Shown: positions 22,587-36,424, counted from the first letter of the stretch. The stretch is DNA of 64,000 nt from Dendrolimus kikuchii (GCA_019925095.2 CM034415.1:6233001-6297000); one strand, 5' to 3'. Made by a program: numbers and translations. The notes: generated by a model not told the origin, from the letters alone.

Positions 22587-22805
22587 CAATTTCTGTCGCT
22601 AGGTGTCGGAGGGGGTGCGGGGAAGTGGGAGGGGGGGAAGCCGCTGGCCTCTAGGCCGGCGCCGCGCTGCGCGCGACGCCGGCCCCCCGCGCCCGCCCGC
22701 CCGCCCGCCCGCCCGGTCGCGCCCGCGACCCGACGACCCGACGACCCGACGGCGGGGGGGCGGATGACCGCGCGTCGCGCCACAGCCCGACGACGAGCGA
22801 CGACC

Positions 22806-22836
<31 letters not shown>

Positions 22837-23308
22837 CATCACACCCTCCGTCATCCATCATCCCCATATAGTTGACTCATGCTCACATGCTCACATGCTC
22901 ATAATTATCATCTCATATCTCGCCATCTCGGCGGCTAACCGAAAACCTACCTCAAATCAACAAATCAACAACGCCACAGCGCCCAGAGTGCCTCGCCTCC
23001 CGCCTCCCGCCTCCCCTACCCCGTATGTACCTACCACTTACCATCTACCATCTACCACATTCATTTCTCATTCAATATTATTTATATATATTTTTTTTTT
23101 ATAATCATTATTTATCTCTCTCATTCATTCATTCAATCAAACAATCAAATAAATAAATAACTATACAAATCTATCCATCTATCCATCTATGTATGTATGT
23201 ATGTATGTATGTATAACTTGGGACTTGACTTTCGATACTCACTGTAATATACGAATACATATTTTTTATTTTATTTCATTTCATTTCATTTCATAGAAAA
23301 CATTTTGT
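22587..23308. other. H3-H2B spacer (unit 1), including the H3 upstream region
   Basis: A GC-rich block at 22600-22800 holds tandem GCCC and cgacc repeats (22689-22755), then an A-tract (22806-22833), cacatgct repeats near 22880, ctcccgc repeats near 22998, and TATG/TTTCA microsatellites at 23190-23300. No gene. Confidence 0.75.
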
Positions 23309-23324
23309 GGCCCTGAAAAGGGCC
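23309..23324 (-). promoter_or_regulatory. Histone 3' stem-loop, H2B unit 1
   Basis: GGCCCTTTTCAGGGCC on the minus strand, 63 nt after the H2B stop; 3' flank acaaaatg. Confidence 0.97.
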
Positions 23325-23387
23325 TTTTGCTTTTGCTTTTTATTTTTCCCATAATTATACCATGCCGATGAACGTTTACGTTTACGT

Positions 23388-23762
23388 TTACTTCGAGCTT
23401 GTATACTTGGTGACGGCCTTTGTTCCCTCGCTGACTGCGTGCTTCGCCAACTCGCCGGGAAGTAACAGTCTTACGGACGTTTGCACCTCCCTAGAGGTGA
23501 TGGTCGACCTCTTGTTGTAGTGAGCGAGCCTGGACGCCTCGGCGGCGATGCGCTCGAAGATGTCGTTCACGAAGCTGTTCATTATCGACATCGCTTTACT
23601 CGAAATACCGGTGTCGGGGTGCACCTGCTTGAGAACCTTGTAGATGTAGATCGCGTAGCTCTCCTTCCTCTTGTGCTTCTTCTTTCTCTTGTCGGTCTTA
23701 GAGATGTTCTTCTGGGCCTTGCCAGATTTCTTGGCCGCCTTTCCGCTTGTCTTCGGCGGCAT
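23388..23762 (-). CDS. H2B: Histone H2B, unit 1
   Basis: 124 codons including Met. Partner of H2A in the nucleosome. A Lys-rich N-tail beginning [12 protein letters not shown] is followed by the KRKESY entry to the histone fold and by [11 protein letters not shown]. It ends AVTKYTSSK, where the Lys of VTK (119 counting Met) is the equivalent of the ubiquitylated H2B lysine. The stop is followed by three copies of a hexamer (cgtaaa on the minus strand). It is second in transcription order, between H2A and H3. Confidence 0.99.
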   Translation of the reverse strand: MPPKTSGKAAKKSGKAQKNISKTDKRKKKHKRKESYAIYIYKVLKQVHPDTGISSKAMSIMNSFVNDIFERIAAEASRLAHYNKRSTITSREVQTSVRLLLPGELAKHAVSEGTKAVTKYTSSK

Positions 23763-23881
23763 GGTGTGCTACTTTTCCTTTTCTTCAAACTTGTACCAAC
23801 GAACGAACGAACGATCGGAGGGAGCGCGCGCGCGTACGGTCTCACGGTTGCGAGCGTACTGGATGACTCCGACATTTCGCG

Positions 23882-23957
23882 TTTTAAATTTAAAGCGGAG
23901 CCCCGCATACGTCACGCACCGTGTCGTAGTATATGATTCACCCGCAGTAACCAATCA
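23882..23957 (-). promoter_or_regulatory. H2B promoter: TATA-like box and inverted CCAAT, unit 1
   Basis: A TTTAAATTTAAA box (23882-23894) lies 120-132 nt upstream of the H2B ATG. CCAATCA on the plus strand (23951-23957), read as TGATTGG on the coding strand, lies about 57 nt further upstream. This is the clearest CCAAT element of the unit. Confidence 0.65.
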
Positions 23958-24704
23958 GAGGGCGAGAGAAATGCTACCATTTCATAATTTGTATCGAATC
24001 TATTGTTATTAAATTTTTTTTTATTTTTTTTTATTTCATTTCAACGCATGAAACAAGATTATCAAATTATAATTCAATATGTTAGTGTTAGTGTTAGTAT
24101 CCCACGGATCTACGTACGCGCAACATATTATATATTTAGATGTATTTGTTTACTTTGGGAAGGAACATTCTTAATTCTCGTCAATTAAAATTAACTATAT
24201 AATATTATTTATTTACCATTACTAACTACTAATATTTTATTACTGTTCGCACGCGACTTGCCATGCCATCCAGTTAGACGAATTAAACACATCGTTTCAT
24301 TCATATAGAGCTAGATTTTCAAAGGTATTTTTTTTTTTTAATTTTCATTTTCAGTCAATCTTATATATAATGTCTTTTTAATATAAAATAAACTTAACAT
24401 GTTCGTTAGTAATGTTAATTATAGGCAAGTCACGCTTGCTCGACATCAATGCATGGGAGGAGTTAATTAATTATCGGAAAGAATAAATAAATAAATCGCC
24501 GCGTTAAGAACATGACGAGAGTCAGGCATAATAAATATATTGATTGATAGATAGATACCTATCCAATCGAAACTTATGTGCGTGTGTGTACAACTGCAAC
24601 CACTACTACCTCTGTTCGTTTAGAAACTAAATTTCCATTATATTTTTATACATTGATTATAATGTATATATATATGTAAAATATATTATTGCGATATATA
24701 TTGT
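23958..24704. other. H2B-H2A spacer (unit 1)
   Basis: About 750 nt of AT-rich sequence with T-tracts (24010-24040, 24328), gtgtta repeats near 24080 and AT microsatellites near 24665. No gene or RNA recognised. Confidence 0.7.
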
Positions 24705-24720
24705 GGCCCTGAAAAGGGCC
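24705..24720 (-). promoter_or_regulatory. Histone 3' stem-loop, H2A unit 1
   Basis: GGCCCTTTTCAGGGCC on the minus strand, 90 nt after the H2A stop; 5' flank a run of A, 3' flank acaatat. Confidence 0.97.
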
Positions 24721-24810
24721 TTTTTTTAGGTGTGTTAACGTTGTCCCCTTGTACGTCGTTCTTTTCGTCGACAGACGAAAGAAAGGAAAGCGGAGAGAGA
24801 CACGCGGCTC

Positions 24811-25185
24811 CTAAGCCTTCTTCTCGGTCTTCTTTGGCAGGAGAACCGCCTGAATGTTAGGCAGTACACCGCCCTGTGCGATGGTCACGCCAGAGAGCAA
24901 CTTGTTCAACTCCTCGTCGTTCCGTATCGCCAATTGTAAATGCCTAGGGATGATCCTAGTTTTCTTGTTGTCCCTGGCGGCGTTACCCGCCAACTCGAGA
25001 ACTTCGGCGGCCAGATATTCCATCACGGCGGCGAGGTACACGGGTGCACCGGCACCGACGCGCTCGGCATAGTTGCCGTTCCTCAACAGTCTGTGAATAC
25101 GCCCCACAGGAAACTGGAGACCGGCGCGATTAGAGCGAGACTTTACCTTGCCCTTTACTTTTCCACCTTTGCCGCGACCGGACAT
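24811..25185 (-). CDS. H2A: Histone H2A, unit 1
   Basis: 124 codons including Met. Replication-dependent H2[10 protein letters not shown] entry to the fold and complete acidic patch (E56, E61, E64, D90, E91, E92). It ends in KKTEKKA, with the phosphorylatable Thr120 and no SQ motif, so it is not an H2A.X/H2Av variant. Position 36 is Asn ([11 protein letters not shown]) where most animal H2As have Lys, and position 14 is Val. The start is the ATG at 25183-25185. It is the first gene of the unit in transcription order. Confidence 0.99.
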   Translation of the reverse strand: MSGRGKGGKVKGKVKSRSNRAGLQFPVGRIHRLLRNGNYAERVGAGAPVYLAAVMEYLAAEVLELAGNAARDNKKTRIIPRHLQLAIRNDEELNKLLSGVTIAQGGVLPNIQAVLLPKKTEKKA

Positions 25186-25303
25186 TATTGAAGTTTTGTT
25201 ATTAAACTATATGAACACTAGAAAAGACACGTCCGACCGATGCGAACGTGACCGAAGCGAGAGTGCCTGTGCGACTGAACGTCATCGAAAAAAAACGCAC
25301 CGG

Positions 25304-25310
25304 TTTTATA
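25304..25310 (-). promoter_or_regulatory. H2A TATA box, unit 1
   Basis: Minus-strand TATAAAA, 119-125 nt upstream of the H2A ATG. A TCAGT insect initiator-like motif (minus strand, 25274-25278) lies about 30 nt downstream, giving a leader of about 90 nt. Confidence 0.8.
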
Positions 25311-25361
25311 CTTGTGTATCGTGCGTTCGAACCGAGCGACATTACGTCTAAGAAGTGGGAC

Positions 25362-25393
25362 GGAGAGAGAGATAGAGACGGCGAGCGAGATAG
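25362..25393. promoter_or_regulatory. GA-rich element upstream of the H2A promoter
   Basis: A plus-strand stretch of ggagagagagatagagacgg followed by cgagcgagatag lies about 52 nt upstream of the H2A TATA box, once per unit. GA repeats in the Drosophila H3-H4 promoter recruit CLAMP and nucleate the histone locus body; a similar role here is inferred. Confidence 0.4.
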
Positions 25394-25520
25394 ACGCACA
25401 CGACCAAGGAAAACTATTTACTTACATAATATTATTATATACTATTAGGTGTATGGTGTTATTGATTGTATTTGTAAACCACCAATGCATATATCATAAT
25501 AATAATAATATCCATCCAAG

Positions 25521-25557
<37 letters not shown>

Positions 25558-25895
25558 ATGTACCTACCTATGAAAGTTATCTGTCAAAACTATTATTAAG
25601 TACCTATCTGTATTCTGTATACCTGTGCGATATTAACTAGCTTTATCGGTGTTGTTTTTTATTGAGGCGAAATTTTAGGTTGATTTGAAAAGCAAACGAA
25701 AGGATAAGAAGTCGGGCGGAAACCGCGCGGGGGGGGAGAGGAGCGTTTTTTTTTTTTTTTTTAAATATATCGTCGTGCGTGTGTGTGTGTGTGCATATAT
25801 CGTACGACCGAGGCGGCTACCGCGTGAAAGGATAGCGGAAACCAGTTTTCTATTCGTGATGATATACATCGTCATCAATCTGTGGAACATCTGTT
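25394..25895. other. Inter-unit spacer between H2A (unit 1) and H1 (unit 2)
   Basis: It holds an A31 tract (25525-25555), tacctac/tacctatc phrases, a G run and poly-T (about 25730-25762) and a GT microsatellite near 25778-25792, then the H1 3' flank. No gene. Confidence 0.75.
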
Positions 25896-25911
25896 AGCCC
25901 TGAAAAGGGCT
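25896..25911 (-). promoter_or_regulatory. Histone 3' stem-loop, H1 unit 2 (A-U closing pair)
   Basis: AGCCCTTTTCAGGGCT, same offset (150 nt after the stop) and same A-U variant as unit 1. Confidence 0.95.
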
Positions 25912-26061
25912 TTTTGGTTGGTAGGCACGGCGGCACACCCCGCACACACCGCCCACAGCAACACCACGAAGGCGCGAGCGAGCGGCGCGTTCACTGGGCC
26001 GTCGGCGGCGGCGGTTCGCTCGGAGCGGAGCGGAGGTGTCGTCTCTGTCGCGTCCCGTCGT

Positions 26062-26820
26062 TTACTTCTTCGCAGCGGAGGTCTTCTTCGCGGCCGCCTT
26101 CGACTTGGGTGTGGCCGCTGCGGCCTTCTTCGGCTTGGGCGCTTTCGGTTTCTTGGTGGGCGGCTTCGCGGTCTTCTTGGCCTTCGGCGCGGCGCCCTTG
26201 CCCTTCGCGGGGGCGGCGGTCTTCTTCGACGCGGCGGCGGCCGGCTTCTTCTTGGCTGCGGCGGCTTTCTTGTCCCTCGTCGCCGCCGAGCCGGCGGCCT
26301 TCGACTTGGACGGCGAAGCGGCCGACGCGGAAGCGGCGGCGCCCTTCTTCCCCTTCGCGGCGGCAGCGGGGGCGACCTTCTTCGACTTGCCAGAAGACGC
26401 GGTGCCGGTCTCGTCGCCGTCGGCGGCCGCCTTGCCGGCGGACCTCTTCTTGGCTCCGGCGGCCGGTTTCTTCGACGCGGACGACTTGGATTCCAACTTG
26501 AACGATCCCGATGCGCCCTTGCCTTTGGTCTGGATCAACGCACCCGATTCGACGGCGCTCTTGAGGTACTTCCTAATGAACGGCGCAAGTTTCTCGGCGT
26601 CGACTTTATATGTCGCCGTTATGTATTTCTTGATGGCCTGAAGCGACGATCCGCTGCGCTCCTTGAGCTCCGTAATCGCGTTAGTGACCATCTCTGAAGT
26701 CTTCGGGTGTGTCGGCTTGGCCTTTGGCTTTTTCGCGCCGGCCGCGGCTGCGGACGCCTTCGGTTTCTTCGCCGGCGTCGCGGGGGCCGGGGTTTCGGCT
26801 GCTACTGCTGTGTCTGCCAT
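26062..26820 (-). CDS. H1: Linker histone H1, unit 2
   Basis: Protein identical to unit 1 (252 residues; globular domain 37-110). A22 leader at 26821-26842 touches the ATG. Its 3' side faces the H2A promoter of unit 1. Confidence 0.97.
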   Translation of the reverse strand: MADTAVAAETPAPATPAKKPKASAAAAGAKKPKAKPTHPKTSEMVTNAITELKERSGSSLQAIKKYITATYKVDAEKLAPFIRKYLKSAVESGALIQTKGKGASGSFKLESKSSASKKPAAGAKKRSAGKAAADGDETGTASSGKSKKVAPAAAAKGKKGAAASASAASPSKSKAAGSAATRDKKAAAAKKKPAAAASKKTAAPAKGKGAAPKAKKTAKPPTKKPKAPKPKKAAAATPKSKAAAKKTSAAKK

Positions 26821-27839
26821 TTTTTTTTTTTTTTTTTTTTTTCCTCTTTAAACGAATACAAACAAACAAACAAACTACCACGAACGATTGATTAGTTTAA
26901 TCCCACGGGAGAGCTGGCTGTGAGAAATACAACAACAAACGAATATGGTTACTCAAACTCGAAAGTAGATGGCGCCAGGTGAAAAGTCGACCTCATCGGC
27001 TCAGGGCAATACCGAATCGACGACCGCGACGTCGAGATACATTTTCTCGTACGAACGCTTACAACTTTTCACTAGCACGGATCTGTTTAAACACACTTTT
27101 AACGTTTTTCAAATATTCATAGAGCAATTCGAGACGTGATAATCTACAATATTTGAGTTTAGCGGTGTTATAAAGCCGTTTGCAAAACATTCGTCCCGGT
27201 AATATTCTCAATAAACTTGTTTATATTCACGACAGCATACGATGCATACGCGGGGTCCCGTTTAAAACTTATTTTTCTTATTATAAATGTGTATTGTTAT
27301 AGATTTTCATTAAATAAATGAATTATAAACATCCCGAGGTTCCGACGTATAAACTTCCTCCGCGCGCAATACTATTTTTTTCATCGAATAATCGATGAAA
27401 AGTTTAGGGTCGTAAAACATTACTACCGCGAAACCTCTGTGAGGAACTAGGCATACGAATAAAAACGTGCAACTGTTTCGTATAATCGTGTAAATATTAA
27501 ACGATCTTATTTATTATTTACTAGTAACTACTGCACTATAATAATATACGTAATGATGATCTAATCTTTTTTTTTTTTTAATCTATTTATGTAGTAACCA
27601 ACACTTATCATTTCAATTGATCACACAAGTAAGACGAGACAGGTCTTAAATTAATTAATAATAATAATAGTAATAATAATAATAACAACAAAACAATACA
27701 CATGGGTGAAAAGAAAGGGGGAGAAAAAAAAAAAAAGATATTAAGAATAAAGTAAAAAAAAAAAAAAATACTAATAATATAGTATAACAACAACAACAAC
27801 AACTACTACTATTTGTTTTTTTTTTACTTCATCAAAACG

Positions 27840-27870
<31 letters not shown>

Positions 27871-28239
27871 GTAACAATATGAGAGAATTTCTCAAGAACA
27901 TATCAATTGTCCTTATATAAATATATAAAATTGATTGAGCCCCACCGTAATGATACGTTGATAGCTTTTAATACATAGTAAAAGAGATGAATAATAAATA
28001 ATATGCTTTCTTGTACTTTCCGAGTGTTTAGCACAACATTTAGTTGTGAACGTTTAACATTATTTATATTTATGCGTGACGTTAGGCCTCATGAACGCCG
28101 CACGTGCTTGTGCTTAAGTATTATAATTAGCTACCTATATACAGACAGAATCTATTGTGTTAAGTGTGCATAAGAGCCGACTCCTGTTCGTTATAGAAAA
28201 ACTTTCAGGGCAGGGTTATAATACTTTTGAATAAATTGC

Positions 28240-28255
28240 GGCCCTGAAAAGGGCC
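28240..28255 (-). promoter_or_regulatory. Histone 3' stem-loop, H4 unit 2
   Basis: GGCCCTTTTCAGGGCC, 72 nt after the stop. Confidence 0.97.
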
Positions 28256-28327
28256 TTTTTCTTGTACAATTCTTCCGAATCTCGTATAGTATGATATTGT
28301 GGTGGTAAGCAAGAGAATCCATCTCTT

Positions 28328-28849
<522 letters not shown>

Positions 28850-29052
28850 CTAGTTAGTGACAGCAATACATAATTAATATTAATTACATAGATATATTAT
28901 TAAACATTACAATTTAGTTTTATACACACGCACCAATTATGATAGTTATCATTATTATTTTTCTCCCTTTACAAATACATTTACGCCCATGAAGGCTTTA
29001 TTCATCAGAATTCCTGAATGAACATGTGGATAAATTGGTGTATATATGTATG

Positions 29053-29109
<57 letters not shown>

Positions 29110-29258
29110 TATTACTTATGACCATTTCATCATCTGATCCTGCATAACAAGCGTGCATGTCGTCATTTATGCTTAGAGTCATTCGTGTGTGTGTATATAA
29201 TTGCAGTCGATTAAAATACCCTTGTGAGGTCTCAAAGAAAAACATTCGAATTTATTGC

Positions 29259-29274
29259 GGCCCTGAAAAGGGCC
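29259..29274 (-). promoter_or_regulatory. Histone 3' stem-loop, H3 unit 2
   Basis: GGCCCTTTTCAGGGCC, 64 nt after the stop, again followed closely by AATAAA on the minus strand. Confidence 0.97.
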
Positions 29275-29338
29275 TTTTGATGAGTCGTGTAATTATTTAT
29301 TCCGCTACTCGGTCCGTTTGCGGGAAGAACGGAGGCGT

Positions 29339-29764
<426 letters not shown>

Positions 29765-30118
29765 CTAACTATTTAATCGAATAATTAAAAAAAGGGGGGG
29801 GGACAGAAATGAAAAAGAGACAATCTACGAACCGTACGTTCCGGTCGACGCGACGAAGACGAATAAAAACACGCCGCGCTTTGTTCGCGTCTATATATAC
29901 AATTTCTGTCGCTAGGTGTCGGAGGGGGTGCGGGGAAGTGGGAGGGGGGGAAGCCGCTGGCCTCTAGGCCGGCGCCGCGCTGCGCGCGACGCCGGCCCCC
30001 CGCGCCCGCCCGCCCGCCCGCCCGCCCGGTCGCGCCCGCGACCCGACGACCCGACGACCCGACGGCGGGGGGGCGGATGACCGCGCGTCGCGCCACAGCC
30101 CGACGACGAGCGACGACC

Positions 30119-30149
<31 letters not shown>

Positions 30150-30621
30150 CATCACACCCTCCGTCATCCATCATCCCCATATAGTTGACTCATGCTCACA
30201 TGCTCACATGCTCATAATTATCATCTCATATCTCGCCATCTCGGCGGCTAACCGAAAACCTACCTCAAATCAACAAATCAACAACGCCACAGCGCCCAGA
30301 GTGCCTCGCCTCCCGCCTCCCGCCTCCCCTACCCCGTATGTACCTACCACTTACCATCTACCATCTACCACATTCATTTCTCATTCAATATTATTTATAT
30401 ATATTTTTTTTTTATAATCATTATTTATCTCTCTCATTCATTCATTCAATCAAACAATCAAATAAATAAATAACTATACAAATCTATCCATCTATCCATC
30501 TATGTATGTATGTATGTATGTATGTATAACTTGGGACTTGACTTTCGATACTCACTGTAATATACGAATACATATTTTTTATTTTATTTCATTTCATTTC
30601 ATTTCATAGAAAACATTTTGT

Positions 30622-30637
30622 GGCCCTGAAAAGGGCC
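30622..30637 (-). promoter_or_regulatory. Histone 3' stem-loop, H2B unit 2
   Basis: GGCCCTTTTCAGGGCC, 63 nt after the stop. Confidence 0.97.
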
Positions 30638-30700
30638 TTTTGCTTTTGCTTTTTATTTTTCCCATAATTATACCATGCCGATGAACGTTTACGTTTACGT

Positions 30701-31075
30701 TTACTTCGAGCTTGTATACTTGGTGACGGCCTTTGTTCCCTCGCTGACTGCGTGCTTCGCCAACTCGCCGGGAAGTAACAGTCTTACGGACGTTTGCACC
30801 TCCCTAGAGGTGATGGTCGACCTCTTGTTGTAGTGAGCGAGCCTGGACGCCTCGGCGGCGATGCGCTCGAAGATGTCGTTCACGAAGCTGTTCATTATCG
30901 ACATCGCTTTACTCGAAATACCGGTGTCGGGGTGCACCTGCTTGAGAACCTTGTAGATGTAGATCGCGTAGCTCTCCTTCCTCTTGTGCTTCTTCTTTCT
31001 CTTGTCGGTCTTAGAGATGTTCTTCTGGGCCTTGCCAGATTTCTTGGCCGCCTTTCCGCTTGTCTTCGGCGGCAT
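30701..31075 (-). CDS. H2B: Histone H2B, unit 2
   Basis: Protein identical to unit 1; three post-stop hexamers retained. TATA-like box at 31195-31207. Confidence 0.99.
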   Translation of the reverse strand: MPPKTSGKAAKKSGKAQKNISKTDKRKKKHKRKESYAIYIYKVLKQVHPDTGISSKAMSIMNSFVNDIFERIAAEASRLAHYNKRSTITSREVQTSVRLLLPGELAKHAVSEGTKAVTKYTSSK

Positions 31076-32017
31076 GGTGTGCTACTTTTCCTTTTCTTCA
31101 AACTTGTACCAACGAACGAACGAACGATCGGAGGGAGCGCGCGCGCGTACGGTCTCACGGTTGCGAGCGTACTGGATGACTCCGACATTTCGCGTTTTAA
31201 ATTTAAAGCGGAGCCCCGCATACGTCACGCACCGTGTCGTAGTATATGATTCACCCGCAGTAACCAATCAGAGGGCGAGAGAAATGCTACCATTTCATAA
31301 TTTGTATCGAATCTATTGTTATTAAATTTTTTTTTATTTTTTTTTATTTCATTTCAACGCATGAAACAAGATTATCAAATTATAATTCAATATGTTAGTG
31401 TTAGTGTTAGTATCCCACGGATCTACGTACGCGCAACATATTATATATTTAGATGTATTTGTTTACTTTGGGAAGGAACATTCTTAATTCTCGTCAATTA
31501 AAATTAACTATATAATATTATTTATTTACCATTACTAACTACTAATATTTTATTACTGTTCGCACGCGACTTGCCATGCCATCCAGTTAGACGAATTAAA
31601 CACATCGTTTCATTCATATAGAGCTAGATTTTCAAAGGTATTTTTTTTTTTTAATTTTCATTTTCAGTCAATCTTATATATAATGTCTTTTTAATATAAA
31701 ATAAACTTAACATGTTCGTTAGTAATGTTAATTATAGGCAAGTCACGCTTGCTCGACATCAATGCATGGGAGGAGTTAATTAATTATCGGAAAGAATAAA
31801 TAAATAAATCGCCGCGTTAAGAACATGACGAGAGTCAGGCATAATAAATATATTGATTGATAGATAGATACCTATCCAATCGAAACTTATGTGCGTGTGT
31901 GTACAACTGCAACCACTACTACCTCTGTTCGTTTAGAAACTAAATTTCCATTATATTTTTATACATTGATTATAATGTATATATATATGTAAAATATATT
32001 ATTGCGATATATATTGT

Positions 32018-32033
32018 GGCCCTGAAAAGGGCC
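32018..32033 (-). promoter_or_regulatory. Histone 3' stem-loop, H2A unit 2
   Basis: GGCCCTTTTCAGGGCC, 90 nt after the stop. Confidence 0.97.
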
Positions 32034-32123
32034 TTTTTTTAGGTGTGTTAACGTTGTCCCCTTGTACGTCGTTCTTTTCGTCGACAGACGAAAGAAAGGA
32101 AAGCGGAGAGAGACACGCGGCTC

Positions 32124-32498
32124 CTAAGCCTTCTTCTCGGTCTTCTTTGGCAGGAGAACCGCCTGAATGTTAGGCAGTACACCGCCCTGTGCGATGGTCA
32201 CGCCAGAGAGCAACTTGTTCAACTCCTCGTCGTTCCGTATCGCCAATTGTAAATGCCTAGGGATGATCCTAGTTTTCTTGTTGTCCCTGGCGGCGTTACC
32301 CGCCAACTCGAGAACTTCGGCGGCCAGATATTCCATCACGGCGGCGAGGTACACGGGTGCACCGGCACCGACGCGCTCGGCATAGTTGCCGTTCCTCAAC
32401 AGTCTGTGAATACGCCCCACAGGAAACTGGAGACCGGCGCGATTAGAGCGAGACTTTACCTTGCCCTTTACTTTTCCACCTTTGCCGCGACCGGACAT
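32124..32498 (-). CDS. H2A: Histone H2A, unit 2
   Basis: Protein identical to unit 1, including Asn36; TATA at 32617-32623 and GA-rich element at about 32675-32706. Confidence 0.99.
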   Translation of the reverse strand: MSGRGKGGKVKGKVKSRSNRAGLQFPVGRIHRLLRNGNYAERVGAGAPVYLAAVMEYLAAEVLELAGNAARDNKKTRIIPRHLQLAIRNDEELNKLLSGVTIAQGGVLPNIQAVLLPKKTEKKA

Positions 32499-32833
32499 TA
32501 TTGAAGTTTTGTTATTAAACTATATGAACACTAGAAAAGACACGTCCGACCGATGCGAACGTGACCGAAGCGAGAGTGCCTGTGCGACTGAACGTCATCG
32601 AAAAAAAACGCACCGGTTTTATACTTGTGTATCGTGCGTTCGAACCGAGCGACATTACGTCTAAGAAGTGGGACGGAGAGAGAGATAGAGACGGCGAGCG
32701 AGATAGACGCACACGACCAAGGAAAACTATTTACTTACATAATATTATTATATACTATTAGGTGTATGGTGTTATTGATTGTATTTGTAAACCACCAATG
32801 CATATATCATAATAATAATAATATCCATCCAAG

Positions 32834-32870
<37 letters not shown>

Positions 32871-33208
32871 ATGTACCTACCTATGAAAGTTATCTGTCAA
32901 AACTATTATTAAGTACCTATCTGTATTCTGTATACCTGTGCGATATTAACTAGCTTTATCGGTGTTGTTTTTTATTGAGGCGAAATTTTAGGTTGATTTG
33001 AAAAGCAAACGAAAGGATAAGAAGTCGGGCGGAAACCGCGCGGGGGGGGAGAGGAGCGTTTTTTTTTTTTTTTTTAAATATATCGTCGTGCGTGTGTGTG
33101 TGTGTGCATATATCGTACGACCGAGGCGGCTACCGCGTGAAAGGATAGCGGAAACCAGTTTTCTATTCGTGATGATATACATCGTCATCAATCTGTGGAA
33201 CATCTGTT

Positions 33209-33224
33209 AGCCCTGAAAAGGGCT
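33209..33224 (-). promoter_or_regulatory. Histone 3' stem-loop, H1 unit 3 (A-U closing pair)
   Basis: AGCCCTTTTCAGGGCT, 150 nt after the stop. Confidence 0.95.
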
Positions 33225-33374
33225 TTTTGGTTGGTAGGCACGGCGGCACACCCCGCACACACCGCCCACAGCAACACCACGAAGGCGCGAGCGAGCGGCG
33301 CGTTCACTGGGCCGTCGGCGGCGGCGGTTCGCTCGGAGCGGAGCGGAGGTGTCGTCTCTGTCGCGTCCCGTCGT

Positions 33375-34133
33375 TTACTTCTTCGCAGCGGAGGTCTTCT
33401 TCGCGGCCGCCTTCGACTTGGGTGTGGCCGCTGCGGCCTTCTTCGGCTTGGGCGCTTTCGGTTTCTTGGTGGGCGGCTTCGCGGTCTTCTTGGCCTTCGG
33501 CGCGGCGCCCTTGCCCTTCGCGGGGGCGGCGGTCTTCTTCGACGCGGCGGCGGCCGGCTTCTTCTTGGCTGCGGCGGCTTTCTTGTCCCTCGTCGCCGCC
33601 GAGCCGGCGGCCTTCGACTTGGACGGCGAAGCGGCCGACGCGGAAGCGGCGGCGCCCTTCTTCCCCTTCGCGGCGGCAGCGGGGGCGACCTTCTTCGACT
33701 TGCCAGAAGACGCGGTGCCGGTCTCGTCGCCGTCGGCGGCCGCCTTGCCGGCGGACCTCTTCTTGGCTCCGGCGGCCGGTTTCTTCGACGCGGACGACTT
33801 GGATTCCAACTTGAACGATCCCGATGCGCCCTTGCCTTTGGTCTGGATCAACGCACCCGATTCGACGGCGCTCTTGAGGTACTTCCTAATGAACGGCGCA
33901 AGTTTCTCGGCGTCGACTTTATATGTCGCCGTTATGTATTTCTTGATGGCCTGAAGCGACGATCCGCTGCGCTCCTTGAGCTCCGTAATCGCGTTAGTGA
34001 CCATCTCTGAAGTCTTCGGGTGTGTCGGCTTGGCCTTTGGCTTTTTCGCGCCGGCCGCGGCTGCGGACGCCTTCGGTTTCTTCGCCGGCGTCGCGGGGGC
34101 CGGGGTTTCGGCTGCTACTGCTGTGTCTGCCAT
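33375..34133 (-). CDS. H1: Linker histone H1, unit 3
   Basis: Protein identical to unit 1; A22 leader at 34134-34155. Confidence 0.97.
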   Translation of the reverse strand: MADTAVAAETPAPATPAKKPKASAAAAGAKKPKAKPTHPKTSEMVTNAITELKERSGSSLQAIKKYITATYKVDAEKLAPFIRKYLKSAVESGALIQTKGKGASGSFKLESKSSASKKPAAGAKKRSAGKAAADGDETGTASSGKSKKVAPAAAAKGKKGAAASASAASPSKSKAAGSAATRDKKAAAAKKKPAAAASKKTAAPAKGKGAAPKAKKTAKPPTKKPKAPKPKKAAAATPKSKAAAKKTSAAKK

Positions 34134-35152
34134 TTTTTTTTTTTTTTTTTTTTTTCCTCTTTAAACGAATACAAACAAACAAACAAACTACCACGAACGA
34201 TTGATTAGTTTAATCCCACGGGAGAGCTGGCTGTGAGAAATACAACAACAAACGAATATGGTTACTCAAACTCGAAAGTAGATGGCGCCAGGTGAAAAGT
34301 CGACCTCATCGGCTCAGGGCAATACCGAATCGACGACCGCGACGTCGAGATACATTTTCTCGTACGAACGCTTACAACTTTTCACTAGCACGGATCTGTT
34401 TAAACACACTTTTAACGTTTTTCAAATATTCATAGAGCAATTCGAGACGTGATAATCTACAATATTTGAGTTTAGCGGTGTTATAAAGCCGTTTGCAAAA
34501 CATTCGTCCCGGTAATATTCTCAATAAACTTGTTTATATTCACGACAGCATACGATGCATACGCGGGGTCCCGTTTAAAACTTATTTTTCTTATTATAAA
34601 TGTGTATTGTTATAGATTTTCATTAAATAAATGAATTATAAACATCCCGAGGTTCCGACGTATAAACTTCCTCCGCGCGCAATACTATTTTTTTCATCGA
34701 ATAATCGATGAAAAGTTTAGGGTCGTAAAACATTACTACCGCGAAACCTCTGTGAGGAACTAGGCATACGAATAAAAACGTGCAACTGTTTCGTATAATC
34801 GTGTAAATATTAAACGATCTTATTTATTATTTACTAGTAACTACTGCACTATAATAATATACGTAATGATGATCTAATCTTTTTTTTTTTTTAATCTATT
34901 TATGTAGTAACCAACACTTATCATTTCAATTGATCACACAAGTAAGACGAGACAGGTCTTAAATTAATTAATAATAATAATAGTAATAATAATAATAACA
35001 ACAAAACAATACACATGGGTGAAAAGAAAGGGGGAGAAAAAAAAAAAAAGATATTAAGAATAAAGTAAAAAAAAAAAAAAATACTAATAATATAGTATAA
35101 CAACAACAACAACAACTACTACTATTTGTTTTTTTTTTACTTCATCAAAACG

Positions 35153-35184
<32 letters not shown>

Positions 35185-35553
35185 GTAACAATATGAGAGA
35201 ATTTCTCAAGAACATATCAATTGTCCTTATATAAATATATAAAATTGATTGAGCCCCACCGTAATGATACGTTGATAGCTTTTAATACATAGTAAAAGAG
35301 ATGAATAATAAATAATATGCTTTCTTGTACTTTCCGAGTGTTTAGCACAACATTTAGTTGTGAACGTTTAACATTATTTATATTTATGCGTGACGTTAGG
35401 CCTCATGAACGCCGCACGTGCTTGTGCTTAAGTATTATAATTAGCTACCTATATACAGACAGAATCTATTGTGTTAAGTGTGCATAAGAGCCGACTCCTG
35501 TTCGTTATAGAAAAACTTTCAGGGCAGGGTTATAATACTTTTGAATAAATTGC

Positions 35554-35569
35554 GGCCCTGAAAAGGGCC
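35554..35569 (-). promoter_or_regulatory. Histone 3' stem-loop, H4 unit 3
   Basis: GGCCCTTTTCAGGGCC, 72 nt after the stop. Confidence 0.97.
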
Positions 35570-35641
35570 TTTTTCTTGTACAATTCTTCCGAATCTCGTA
35601 TAGTATGATATTGTGGTGGTAAGCAAGAGAATCCATCTCTT

Positions 35642-36166
<525 letters not shown>

Positions 36167-36369
36167 CTAGTTAGTGACAGCAATACATAATTAATATTAA
36201 TTACATAGATATATTATTAAACATTACAATTTAGTTTTATACACACGCACCAATTATGATAGTTATCATTATTATTTTTCTCCCTTTACAAATACATTTA
36301 CGCCCATGAAGGCTTTATTCATCAGAATTCCTGAATGAACATGTGGATAAATTGGTGTATATATGTATG

Positions 36370-36424
<55 letters not shown>

